Shown here: piece after piece, positions 1 to 9,767 of the stretch
How the letters are laid out: each line of letters opens with the position of its first letter
How positions within the stretch are numbered: position 1 is the stretch's first letter
From: Nitrosospira sp.
Lineage (GTDB): Bacteria > Pseudomonadota > Gammaproteobacteria > Burkholderiales > Nitrosomonadaceae
Direction: 5' to 3'
Length of the DNA stretch: 33,731 bases
NCBI GenBank assembly: GCA_013697655.1
Contig: JACCWK010000230.1
Span: 1 to 33,731, forward strand
The notes under the pieces: model-generated
Seen by the model: only the letters and a program-made list of their open reading frames with translations
What the model was told of the DNA's origin: nothing
Databases searched by the model: none
Made by a program: the position numbers and the translations under genes

Positions 1-1
1 A

Positions 2-127
2 TACATCGCCATGCATAACCAATCCCCCAAGCCTTTTGTCTGGACTGCCAAGGCCAATGACATCCTGCAAAAAGTCATTCGAGCTAATCGCCACTTAAGT
101 TCCAAACAGAATGACTCACTACACTAG
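2..127 (+). CDS. IS630-type transposase, C-terminal end (partial)
   Basis: An open frame enters from the left edge and runs 41 codons to a TAG. The residues KPFVWTAKANDILQKVIRA resemble the C-terminal end of IS630-family DDE transposases, where a 'PFxWTAKAxDIL' stretch followed by a basic helix is common. The catalytic DDE residues would lie outside the window, so I cannot say whether the element is intact. The next gene, gdhA, starts about 425 bp further on. Family assignment rests on memory of the motif only. Confidence 0.6.
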   Translation, partial: YIAMHNQSPKPFVWTAKANDILQKVIRANRHLSSKQNDSLH

Positions 128-1918
<1,791 letters not shown>

Positions 1919-1965
1919 GCCTGGATAATCATGCATACGATATCTCTTCAGGTTTCATTGGATCC

Positions 1966-3330
1966 TTACCGGATCCAGACGGTTTTGATGTTAACGAATT
2001 CCCGAATACCATGATAAGACAGCTCCCTGCCAAAACCTGAGGCTTTGGTTCCACCGAAAGGTAGGCGTGGATCAGACCTGACCATACCATTGATAAAGCT
2101 GCAGCCGGTCTGAATTCGCTGTGCGAGTTTTTCGGCGTGTTGAGAATCACGGCCCCAAATGCTCGAACCAAGACCAAAACGGGTATCATTGGCAATGTGA
2201 ATGGCCTCTTCTTCATCGGTTGCACGTATCACCGCAGCCACGGGACCGAATAATTCCTCATGATATGCCCTGGTTTTCGCCGTTACCCGATCAAGTATTG
2301 ATGGGGGGTAGAATGCGCCTTCTCCCGGCGCCGGCTCGCATCCAAGAACGGCCTGGGCGCCTTGCGCTATCGAATCGGTTACCTGCTGATGTAAATCTTC
2401 CCTTAAATCAAGCCGCGCCATTGGGCCGAGCTGAGTGGTTTCGCTCATTGGATCACCCATCTTCAAATCTGCCGCTTTCTCGATGAACAAGGACACAAAC
2501 TCGTCGGCAATTTCAGCAACCGGAATAATACGTTTGGCTGCTATGCATGATTGTCCGCAATTCTGAAACCGCGATCTCACCGCAAAGCTGGCGGCCTGCT
2601 CCAGATCCGCATCCCCTAGTATGATAAATGCATCAGATCCACCCAATTCCAATACGCATTTCTTCAAATGCTGACCAGCATGGGAAGCAACTTCACGCCC
2701 AGCGCTCTCGGAACCGGTAAGCGTCACGGCATGGACATGGTGGCTGGCAATGGCTTCGACCACATCAGCAGCATCGATCATAAGCGTAGTAAAAAGATGT
2801 AGAGGAAATCCTGCATCGAGAAATAATTGCTCCAGCGCCAGCGCACATTGCGGCACGCTGGCGGCGTGTTTCAGAACACATCCATTACCGGCCATGAGCG
2901 AGGGAGCGGCGAAGCGGATCACTTGAAAAAATGGAAAATTCCAGGGCATCACACCTAGCACGACGCCAATCGGATCGTAGGAAACATAGCTCTTGTTCGC
3001 ATCGGTCTGGACCATCTCGATCTGCATAAAATGCTCGGCATGCACCGCATAATAATCGCATGCAAGAGCACATTTTTCCGTCTCGGCACGCCCCTCGCGC
3101 AGCGGCTTCCCCATTTCCATAGCCATTAGCCTGGCATATTCGTTACCCCGTTCATGAAGTAGCATGGCTGCGCGATTCATAAGTTCCGCGCGCTCGGAAA
3201 ATGTCGTCTGTGCCCAGGTGCGTTGAGCATCGTGAGCCTGCTCTAAAGCTATTGCAAGATGATGACTATCCCAACTGGTATAGGTTTTCAGGGTCTTATT
3301 AGTCGCGGGGTTTAGGCTGATATACGGCAT
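1966..3330 (-). CDS. sad: Succinate-semialdehyde dehydrogenase, Sad/YneI type
   Basis: Oxidises succinate semialdehyde to succinate with NAD(P)+, a cytosolic step of the GABA shunt or of 4-carbon aldehyde detoxification. The 454 residues show the aldehyde dehydrogenase landmarks in order: PWNFP (Asn131), ELGGSD with the general base Glu228, and FQNCGQSC with the catalytic Cys262. Near the C-terminus are a conserved EELFGPVAAV and LPFGGTKASGFGREL. The short N-terminus and stretches such as KKCVLELGGSD and TQLGPMARLDLR match E. coli Sad better than the longer GabD. No GABA transaminase gene is nearby. It converges on gdhA and diverges from slt across about 110 bp. The stop codon lies inside a GGATCC-TTACC-GGATCC dyad. 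Substrate is inferred from family; related aldehydes are possible. Confidence 0.88.
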   Translation of the reverse strand: MPYISLNPATNKTLKTYTSWDSHHLAIALEQAHDAQRTWAQTTFSERAELMNRAAMLLHERGNEYARLMAMEMGKPLREGRAETEKCALACDYYAVHAEHFMQIEMVQTDANKSYVSYDPIGVVLGVMPWNFPFFQVIRFAAPSLMAGNGCVLKHAASVPQCALALEQLFLDAGFPLHLFTTLMIDAADVVEAIASHHVHAVTLTGSESAGREVASHAGQHLKKCVLELGGSDAFIILGDADLEQAASFAVRSRFQNCGQSCIAAKRIIPVAEIADEFVSLFIEKAADLKMGDPMSETTQLGPMARLDLREDLHQQVTDSIAQGAQAVLGCEPAPGEGAFYPPSILDRVTAKTRAYHEELFGPVAAVIRATDEEEAIHIANDTRFGLGSSIWGRDSQHAEKLAQRIQTGCSFINGMVRSDPRLPFGGTKASGFGRELSYHGIREFVNIKTVWIR

Positions 3331-3442
3331 GATGTGCTATTCTCTCAAATGAAGTGTCAAAGTTGAAATGATAAGTCAGCAATCGGCAGAACCATTTTCC
3401 ATTCGATTTTTCATTTCAGATTTTTATTATGTATAGCAGGTT

Positions 3443-5407
3443 ATGAAAAAGTTTTTTGCGGGGTTGTGGGGATTATTTTTTGCGACTTGCGCCGGAACCT
3501 TGGCGGCTAGCCAGGACGACGATTTCATTTCCATGAGGCAAGCATTCCAGGCCGGTGATTCCGCCGTCGTGGATCTTTATGCGCAGCGTCTTCAGGGGCA
3601 CGTGCTGGAGCCCTATGCAGCCTATTACCAGCTACGCCCGCAATTGGAGAATACAACAGTTGTGAGTGCGGATACGATCAAAAAGTTTCTTTATCGCTAT
3701 CAGGACAGTCCTCTCGGCGACCGGTTGCAGGGCGAATGGCTGAAGGTATTAGGCAAGACGGAGCAATGGGAATTATTCGCCGAGACGTATCCGGGTCTGA
3801 TTAACAAAGATGCGGAACTTACCTGCTATTCCCTGCAACAGCGCTTCGCCTTAAACGATGACAATGCATTCAATGAAGCGCGTGCAATATGGTTTAACGG
3901 GCGCGACCTGCCGGAAAGCTGTACGCCACTCTTTGAAACACTCATTGCTGCAGGGTCGCTAAAAGTAGAAGACGTATGGACGCGGCTGCGCCTGGCACTC
4001 GAAGTGGGCAATGTGAGTGTGGCAAAACGCATCAACCAGTATCTGCCGCGTAATCAGGCGCTCAATGAGCGAAAGCTGACTGCGGCTGCGGATAACCCTC
4101 TGCGCTACCTGGAAAAACACCGGAATGAGATCAAGACTCGCGCCGACCGGGAAATCGCTCTTTTTGCAATGCTGCGCCTGCTTCGTAGCGGTCCTGATCA
4201 AGCCTACGTCTATTGGCCCAGGATACGCGCGCGGTTTAATGATACGGATCATTCGTATTTCATGGTGCAAGTGGCGGATCAGGCGGCACGGAGGCTTAAT
4301 CCGAATGCGCTGAAGTGGTTCAGGGAAGCCGCCAGCACCAGCGCCCCGGCTCTGCTGTCGGATGCACAGCTTGGCTGGAAAACCCGGGCTGCGCTGCGCG
4401 TTAGAGACTGGGGCCTGGTATCAGAAACCATTGAAACGATGTCCAGCGCGGAGCAACAGGCGGGAGCATGGCGTTATTGGAAGGCACGGGCTTTGAAAGT
4501 CAGAGGTAAAATTGCGGAGGCCAATGCTATTCTTGCGCCATTAAGCGCGGAGCATAATTTCTACGGCCAGCTTGCGGAAGAAGAGTTGGGGTTAGTCATT
4601 GGTGTCGCTGCCGAACCCTATAAAGCCGCCGTGGACGAGATTGCCGCCGTTAACCGGTTACCGGGAATCCAACGAGCGCTTACTTTGTATCGCTTGAATT
4701 TGCGTACCGAGGCCACACGGGAGTGGGCCTGGGTGATACGTGATTTCGACGACCGGCGCCTGCTGGCCGTCGCAGAGGTTGCCCGGCGTAACGGAATCTA
4801 CGACCGTGCTATTCATACCGCCGATAAAACCGTGCTTCAACATGATTTCGGCCTGCGTTTCCTCGCACCCCATCGCGATGCACTGAGTGACCTTTTGAAA
4901 CAGCAGGAGCTTGACGAGGCTTGGGTATACGGCCTTATCCGTCAGGAAAGCCGCTTTATCACCGATGCAAAATCCAGCGCTGGCGCAATGGGCTTGATGC
5001 AGCTGATGCCAGCCACAGCCAAATGGGTTGCAAAGAAAATGGGGATGCAGAAATACCACAAAACCCTGGCTACCGAGGTGAATACCAATCTGATGCTGGG
5101 TACGTACTATCTCAAGCATGTCCTTACTTTGCTCGACAATCAGCCGCTGCTGGCTTCCGCGGCTTACAATGCCGGCCCAAGACGGGCATGGCAATGGCGC
5201 GACGAGAAGCCGCTGGAAGGCGCAATTTACGCCGAAACTATTCCTTTCAATGAAACCCGCGACTACGTAAAAAAAGTGATGAGCAATTCAATGTACTATG
5301 CCAGCAACTTTGGTCACCAGATGAAAACCTTGACGCAACGCCTTGGAATAGTCGCGCCAAAATCAAATGGCATTAATGTTTCTGAAGAAGAAAATAAGAA
5401 CCCATGA
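3443..5407 (+). CDS. slt: Soluble lytic murein transglycosylase (Slt70-like)
   Basis: Cleaves the MurNAc-GlcNAc bond of peptidoglycan, leaving 1,6-anhydromuropeptides, in the periplasm. The 654 residues begin with a signal peptide (Lys-Lys then a hydrophobic stretch, cleavage likely after TLAAS near residue 23). A long alpha-helical superhelical region (about 30-480) follows, as in Slt70. The C-terminal goose-lysozyme-like domain has LIRQESRF with catalytic Glu502, then GAMGLMQLMPAT and AYNAGPRRAW, all hallmarks of transglycosylase family 1. The ribosome binding site is weak (GCAGG). The stop overlaps the next gene's start by 4 bases (ATGA), so translation is probably coupled to the epimerase gene and then cca. 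Assignment is secure; paralogues of the same family elsewhere in the genome cannot be excluded. Confidence 0.93.
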   Translation: MKKFFAGLWGLFFATCAGTLAASQDDDFISMRQAFQAGDSAVVDLYAQRLQGHVLEPYAAYYQLRPQLENTTVVSADTIKKFLYRYQDSPLGDRLQGEWLKVLGKTEQWELFAETYPGLINKDAELTCYSLQQRFALNDDNAFNEARAIWFNGRDLPESCTPLFETLIAAGSLKVEDVWTRLRLALEVGNVSVAKRINQYLPRNQALNERKLTAAADNPLRYLEKHRNEIKTRADREIALFAMLRLLRSGPDQAYVYWPRIRARFNDTDHSYFMVQVADQAARRLNPNALKWFREAASTSAPALLSDAQLGWKTRAALRVRDWGLVSETIETMSSAEQQAGAWRYWKARALKVRGKIAEANAILAPLSAEHNFYGQLAEEELGLVIGVAAEPYKAAVDEIAAVNRLPGIQRALTLYRLNLRTEATREWAWVIRDFDDRRLLAVAEVARRNGIYDRAIHTADKTVLQHDFGLRFLAPHRDALSDLLKQQELDEAWVYGLIRQESRFITDAKSSAGAMGLMQLMPATAKWVAKKMGMQKYHKTLATEVNTNLMLGTYYLKHVLTLLDNQPLLASAAYNAGPRRAWQWRDEKPLEGAIYAETIPFNETRDYVKKVMSNSMYYASNFGHQMKTLTQRLGIVAPKSNGINVSEEENKNP

Positions 5408-6345
5408 AAATCAATAATGTATGCATTATTGGTGGCAGCGGGTTTGTGGGCAAGCATATCGCAAACTTGCTGACGGCACAGGAAATCAGCCTTCGCATTC
5501 CCACCCGCCATCGCGAGCGTACCAAAGAGCTGCTGGTTCTCCCGACAGTGGACGTGGTGGAAGCCAATGTACATGACGACGCAGAGCTTGATCGCTTGCT
5601 GATCGGGATGGATGCAGTCATCAACCTGGCAGGCATTCTTCATGGCGATTTCAGGAGGGTACACGTGGAACTGCCGCGTAGAATAGTGGCCGCGTGCACC
5701 CGCAACGGGATAGCGAGACTATTACACATGAGTGCGCTGAATGCGGGCACTGACCGCCCAAGCGCTTATTTGCGTTCCAAGGGGGAAGGTGAAAGCATCG
5801 TTATGTCATCAGGCTTGATGACTACCATTTTCAGGCCATCCGTCATATTCGGGCCAGGGGATTCTTCTCTTGCCCTGTTCGCCAAGCTGGCGCGCCGGCT
5901 GCCGGTATTGCCCCTGGCATCGCCTGATGCAAAATTCCAGCCGGTGTTTGTGGAAAATGTGGCGCACGCATTCGCGGCCAGTCTGGAGGCTCCCAAAACT
6001 TTTGGTCAAAGTTACGATCTGTGTGGGCCAAAATGCTACAGCTTGCGGCAATTGGTAGAATACGCAGCGCAGGTAACCGGACATCACCCGGCCATTATTG
6101 GTCTCAATGACAGCCTTTCTTATCTGCAGGCGGTAATGATGGAATTTCTGCCAGGCAAGCTTATGACGCGAGACAATTACTGTTCGATGAAAGTGGACAG
6201 CGTGTGCTGTTCTGGTACTTTTAGTAACCTCGCGGAAGTCTGGGGCATTCGCCCCACTGCACTGGAAGAGGTAGCGCCGCTGTATTTGGCGAATCGTATG
6301 CCACGCGAACGTTACGATCGCTACCGGCATCGGGCAGGGCGATAA
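5404..6345 (+). CDS. NDUFA9-like NAD(P)-binding epimerase/dehydratase family protein
   Basis: An atypical extended short-chain dehydrogenase of 313 residues. The Rossmann loop GGSGFVG is at 10-16. A Ser110-Tyr122-x3-Lys126 arrangement (MSALN, AYLRSKGEGE) resembles the SDR active site. The family includes the NDUFA9 subunit of mitochondrial complex I and bacterial relatives often annotated 'complex I NDUFA9 subunit family protein'. Their substrate is unknown, although several relatives bind NADPH tightly. The ATG overlaps the slt stop by 4 bases, and cca follows 27 bp later, so it lies inside an slt-epimerase-cca operon. No complex I genes are near. Family is confident; cellular function is not known. 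Confidence 0.85.
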   Translation: MKINNVCIIGGSGFVGKHIANLLTAQEISLRIPTRHRERTKELLVLPTVDVVEANVHDDAELDRLLIGMDAVINLAGILHGDFRRVHVELPRRIVAACTRNGIARLLHMSALNAGTDRPSAYLRSKGEGESIVMSSGLMTTIFRPSVIFGPGDSSLALFAKLARRLPVLPLASPDAKFQPVFVENVAHAFAASLEAPKTFGQSYDLCGPKCYSLRQLVEYAAQVTGHHPAIIGLNDSLSYLQAVMMEFLPGKLMTRDNYCSMKVDSVCCSGTFSNLAEVWGIRPTALEEVAPLYLANRMPRERYDRYRHRAGR

Positions 6346-6372
6346 GCTCGCTTTTCAAGAAATAACGCCATC

Positions 6373-7605
6373 ATGAAAACCTATCTGGTAGGTGGTTCCG
6401 TCCGCGACGAGATTCTGGGTCTGCCGGTTACCGACCATGATTATGTCGTCGTGGGATCTTCGCCGGACGAAATGATGCAACTCGGCTATCGTCCGGTGGG
6501 GAAAGATTTCCCTGTTTTTCTACACCCTCAAAGCCAGGAGCAATACGCGCTGGCACGTACCGAACGTAAGATTTCACGCGGATACAAAGGCTTCGAAGTG
6601 TATGCCTCCCCTGAAGTCACGCTGCAGGAGGATCTGGCTCGGCGAGACCTCACTATCAATTCCATCGCCAAGGACCAAGACGGCAATATCATTGATCCAT
6701 TTAATGGCGTGGCTGATCTCGAAGCGGGATTGCTACGCCATATAAGCCCGGCGTTTACGGAAGACCCGGTACGAGTGTTGCGAACGGCTCGTTTCTCCGC
6801 ACGCTTCGGTTTTCGTGTCGCGCCGGAAACCCTTGCGCTGATGAACGAGATGGTACATAACGGCGAGGTGGATGCTCTGGTGCCGGAACGGTTGTGGCAG
6901 GAATTTGCCCGGGGGTTGATGGAGCACAAACCCTCGCGAATGTTTTATGCACTCCGGGAATGCGGCGCCCTTACCCGAATTATGCCTGAAGTGGATGCTT
7001 TGTTCGGCGTACCCCAGCCCGCACAATATCATCCTGAAATTGATACGGGCGTGCATGTAATGATGGTGATAGATTTTGCCGCATTACGGAATTATTCCCT
7101 ATCGGTGCGATTTGCGTCCCTTACCCATGACCTTGGCAAAGGTACCACTCCACCTGAGGAATGGCCGCGCCATATCGGTCACGAAGCGCGTAGTGTGGAA
7201 TTACTAAGGGGTTTATGCGAGCGCATCAGGGTGCCTAACGACGTGCGTGATCTGGCGTTGCTGGTGGCGCGCTACCATGGTGACGTGCATCGGGCAATGG
7301 AATTACGTCCTGCGACCATCGCCGGTATGATGCAAGCCGCGGATGCCTATCGCAAGCCGGAACGTTTCGAAGAATTTCTGCAAGCTTGCGCGTGCGATTT
7401 CCACGGACGGCCCGGTTATGCCGAAAAATCTTATCCCCAGGCTGAGCGGTTACGCGAAGCGTTTACTGCGGCCAAAAGCGTGGATGCAGGGGCTATTGCC
7501 GCTGAGTTGACCAGAGCCATTTCTGATCCCGGTCGCTTGCCAGCTGCAATCCGCACTAAGGTGATTGAAGCGCGTATCGCCGAGATCAAAACCAGGCTGA
7601 CCTGA
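6373..7605 (+). CDS. cca: CCA-adding tRNA nucleotidyltransferase with HD domain
   Basis: Adds or repairs the 3'-terminal CCA of tRNAs using CTP and ATP without a template. The 410 residues match the class II bacterial enzyme (E. coli 412). The nucleotidyltransferase head has GGSVRD (7-12) and the metal-binding DHD (Asp21, Asp23), then [14 protein letters not shown] and the [14 protein letters not shown] region that reads the incoming base. The C-terminal HD domain carries LTHDLGKG (His252-Asp253). In E. coli this domain gives 2',3'-cyclic phosphodiesterase, 2'-nucleotidase and phosphatase activities. Ribosome binding site is weak (AAGAAA). It is the last gene of the slt operon and converges on the SDR gene across 32 bp with no obvious terminator. 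Confidence 0.95.
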   Translation: MKTYLVGGSVRDEILGLPVTDHDYVVVGSSPDEMMQLGYRPVGKDFPVFLHPQSQEQYALARTERKISRGYKGFEVYASPEVTLQEDLARRDLTINSIAKDQDGNIIDPFNGVADLEAGLLRHISPAFTEDPVRVLRTARFSARFGFRVAPETLALMNEMVHNGEVDALVPERLWQEFARGLMEHKPSRMFYALRECGALTRIMPEVDALFGVPQPAQYHPEIDTGVHVMMVIDFAALRNYSLSVRFASLTHDLGKGTTPPEEWPRHIGHEARSVELLRGLCERIRVPNDVRDLALLVARYHGDVHRAMELRPATIAGMMQAADAYRKPERFEEFLQACACDFHGRPGYAEKSYPQAERLREAFTAAKSVDAGAIAAELTRAISDPGRLPAAIRTKVIEARIAEIKTRLT

Positions 7606-7637
7606 CCGCCAGAAGGGCACTGATCCGCTGGACGATA

Positions 7638-8390
7638 TTATCGCGGCTTGCGGGGGGCCTTGGCGAACAGTCGATCATAAAAGAAATTGGGAAGCCATTT
7701 TAAAATCTGTGCGACGATCGCCATCTGCCATGGAATGACGGTGAATGATTTTTTGTTCTCGACAATACGAGCAACTTTTTCGGCAACGTCTTCGGCTGTC
7801 AGGATGAAGGGCATGTAAAAAGGATTGTTCGTTGTCATCGGCGTGACGATATAGCCAGGACAAATAGTAATGACGGATACGCCCTTGCCGTGCATTTCGA
7901 CTCGCAGGCTTTCTAAATAAGTGATCGCAGCAGCTTTGGAAGCGGAGTAGGCACTCCCACCGGGAAGTCCGCGATAACCCGCGACGCTGGCGATGCCTAC
8001 AAAATTCCCTTGTCTGGCTGCCTGCATTGCGGCTATAAACGGCTGGAAGAGGTTCACCATGCCGATGACATTGGTGGCAAGAATGTCCTTAAACACTTCG
8101 CTGTCTTCGGCGTATTCGGTGAGGGTACCGCGACTAATGCCGGCATTGGCGATAACGATATCGGGACAGCCATGACGGCACATAAAATCTTGTGCGGCCG
8201 CATGGATTGCGGGAGCATCGCGAACATCGGCGGTGTAGATCGAAGTATTCGACAGTCCCGCCGCAAGGGCTTCCAATAAGTCTCCGCGCCGTGCAATCAA
8301 GCCAAGTGTCGCGCCCATGCCCGCATAGTATTGTGCTAACGCCCTGCCCAAGCCGCTCGATGCGCCGCTAATGACAACTTTTAATGGCAT
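7638..8390 (-). CDS. Short-chain dehydrogenase/reductase (SDR)
   Basis: Classical SDR of about 250 residues. It has an N-terminal cofactor loop GASSGLG (residues 9-15 from the ATG), NAG in IANAGIS, and the catalytic set Asn108, Ser135, Tyr148 and Lys152 (YSASK). The gene probably starts at the ATG ending at 8390; a TTG one codon earlier is also in frame. No good ribosome binding site is seen. It lies 41 bp downstream of dsbA on the same strand. A strong hairpin between the two overlaps the dsbA stop codon, so the amount of message reaching it may be tuned. A C-terminal segment with WQMAIVAQILKWLPNFF suggests membrane association, as in DltE/YqjQ-like SDRs. Substrate unknown. Confidence 0.88.
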   Translation of the reverse strand: MPLKVVISGASSGLGRALAQYYAGMGATLGLIARRGDLLEALAAGLSNTSIYTADVRDAPAIHAAAQDFMCRHGCPDIVIANAGISRGTLTEYAEDSEVFKDILATNVIGMVNLFQPFIAAMQAARQGNFVGIASVAGYRGLPGGSAYSASKAAAITYLESLRVEMHGKGVSVITICPGYIVTPMTTNNPFYMPFILTAEDVAEKVARIVENKKSFTVIPWQMAIVAQILKWLPNFFYDRLFAKAPRKPR

Positions 8391-8413
8391 CAAGTAGTGG
8401 TTGCGAGCAGCAG

Positions 8414-8445
8414 GGCTGAAGAAATGCAGCGCTATTTCTTCAGCC
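8414..8445. other. Strong hairpin between dsbA and the SDR gene
   Basis: A perfect 12-base inverted repeat: GGCTGAAGAAAT (8414-8425) and ATTTCTTCAGCC (8434-8445) with an 8-base loop. The dsbA stop codon (8432-8434, reverse strand) lies at the loop edge. No T-run follows on either strand, so it is not a standard intrinsic terminator. It may stabilise the 3' end of the dsbA message, act as a processing site, or dampen SDR translation. Confidence 0.6.
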
Positions 8446-9079
8446 TCTCCTTGCGTACTTTCTCAATTAATTCATCCAGTATTTTGATGGTATCCTGCGG
8501 TGTGCCGCCCATTCTTCCGCTAGTCAAGTACCTGCCATCCACTACCACTGTGGGAACACCCGAAAGATTGTAATCTTTTGAGATTTGCGTTGACCTGGCC
8601 ACCTGGTTCTGAACCGAGAAAGAATTATAGGCATCAATAAATTTCTGCCGGTCTATCCCTTGCTTCGCTATCCAGTCGAATAACACTTCGTCCTTGGTCA
8701 GATCAACCTTGTCGGTATGAATGGCCTCGTAGACTTTGTCGTGCAGTTTGTCTCTTTCTCCAAGAGCTTCCATGGCGTAAAAAGTTTTCAAGCCGGGAAT
8801 CCAGCTGGAGCGAAAGATGGCGGGAACATAACGAAAACTCACGTCCTTGGGTATTTTCTTTAGCCAAGTCTTGATGTGGGGATGCAAATCGTAGCAGTGC
8901 GGGCAACCGTACCAGAAGAATTCGAGAACCTCTATATTTTTTCCGCTTTCCGTTGTTTGTGGGTGAGGCAGGACAGTGTAATCACGTCCTTCAACGAGTT
9001 CAGCGCGAGCACTTGAGAAACCAATGAAACTTATGACGCCCAGCAGAAGTGTCACTGTAAGTAAACGTATGGAATTCAT
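8432..9079 (-). CDS. dsbA: Thiol:disulfide interchange protein DsbA
   Basis: Periplasmic oxidase that introduces disulfide bonds into exported proteins and is re-oxidised by DsbB. The 215 residues start with a signal peptide (about 26 residues, ending SSARA). The thioredoxin-fold active site is FFWYGCPHC (Cys59-Pro-His-Cys62), followed by a helical insertion and the cis-proline loop SGVPTVVV. The CPHC dipeptide is that of E. coli DsbA. The start is well supported by AAGGAG six bases upstream of ATG. It sits in an argS-SPOR-dsbA-SDR gene string on the reverse strand, 58 bp after the SPOR gene. Likely clients in this window include the prepilin with two C-terminal cysteines. Confidence 0.95.
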   Translation of the reverse strand: MNSIRLLTVTLLLGVISFIGFSSARAELVEGRDYTVLPHPQTTESGKNIEVLEFFWYGCPHCYDLHPHIKTWLKKIPKDVSFRYVPAIFRSSWIPGLKTFYAMEALGERDKLHDKVYEAIHTDKVDLTKDEVLFDWIAKQGIDRQKFIDAYNSFSVQNQVARSTQISKDYNLSGVPTVVVDGRYLTSGRMGGTPQDTIKILDELIEKVRKERLKK

Positions 9080-9120
9080 TTTTTCTCCTTGAGATCACTG
9101 CATGTTTTTTGTGCGCTCCG

Positions 9121-9139
9121 AGGAGGATCAACCCCTCCT
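9121..9139. other. Small hairpin overlapping the SPOR gene stop codon
   Basis: On the reverse strand AGGAGG pairs with CCTCCT across a 7-base loop (GGTTGAT). The SPOR gene's TAG stop overlaps the 5' arm. There is no T-run. The arms are a perfect Shine-Dalgarno sequence and its complement, placed about 41 bases before the dsbA start, so pairing with the dsbA ribosome binding site AAGGAG is conceivable. Confidence 0.4.
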
Positions 9140-9743
9140 AATTCACTCCCTCGTGTACCTTTATGAGACTGCTTTGCACTCCATTTTGTTGCAAGGAAGC
9201 GCGCACCTGATTAATGTCGTCAATTTTAGTAAAAGGTCCTACACGCACTCTGTGCCAAATGCCTTTTTCTGACAGGTCGGCAGCTTGAACAGAAGCCTCT
9301 ACCCCGAGCATGGCAAGTTTCGCTTTCAAATTGTCTGCGTCATCCGCATTCTGAAAAGATCCGGCCTGCAGAAAGTATTTATCCTTGGACAAAGGTTTTT
9401 GTGCAGCTTGCTTGAGCTGCTGCTCCGTTACGGGTTCCTCGGCGCCGGGCAATATTTTATAAAATTCAAAACGGGGCTTGCCATCAACCGCTTTGGCCGT
9501 TTTGTCCTCAATGCCGGACGTTTGTACACTTTTTTGAGTTTGGCTTGCGGCATTTTTTGCCGCCGTGCTATCCGTAAGTCTATCTTGAGAAACGAAGGGA
9601 CTAGGTGTATTGCTAATATACATCCACATGCCAATGGCGCTGAGGAGACCGAGCGCATAGCCGATAAATATCCCCAACAAAAGAGGATTTCCCATTATGC
9701 CGGAGGCTGGAGAACTAGGGCGGGTTTTGTAATCGCGGCTCAT
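9138..9743 (-). CDS. SPOR-domain inner-membrane protein (FtsN-like)
   Basis: A bitopic membrane protein of 201 residues. It has a short basic cytoplasmic N-terminus, one transmembrane helix (about 20-43), a low-complexity periplasmic linker containing FEFYKILPG, and a C-terminal SPOR domain (about 121-197, beginning KYFLQAGSF). SPOR domains bind peptidoglycan lacking stem peptides at the division site. The topology matches FtsN and the FtsN-like SPOR proteins that betaproteobacteria often encode next to argS and dsbA. The start has AAGG about 7 bases upstream. It lies 24 bp downstream of argS. A role in cell division is inferred from the family; residues of the E. coli FtsN essential region are not recognisable. 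Confidence 0.85.
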   Translation of the reverse strand: MSRDYKTRPSSPASGIMGNPLLLGIFIGYALGLLSAIGMWMYISNTPSPFVSQDRLTDSTAAKNAASQTQKSVQTSGIEDKTAKAVDGKPRFEFYKILPGAEEPVTEQQLKQAAQKPLSKDKYFLQAGSFQNADDADNLKAKLAMLGVEASVQAADLSEKGIWHRVRVGPFTKIDDINQVRASLQQNGVQSSLIKVHEGVN

Positions 9744-9767
9744 GGAAGACCTTATAAAATGTGTTGC

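Noticed and set aside
4658-5194. 178-codon reverse ORF inside slt
   Set aside because: Shadow of the slt coding frame; the forward frame has complete lytic transglycosylase motifs.
5809-6330. 173-codon reverse ORF inside the epimerase gene
   Set aside because: Antisense shadow with no motif or start signal.
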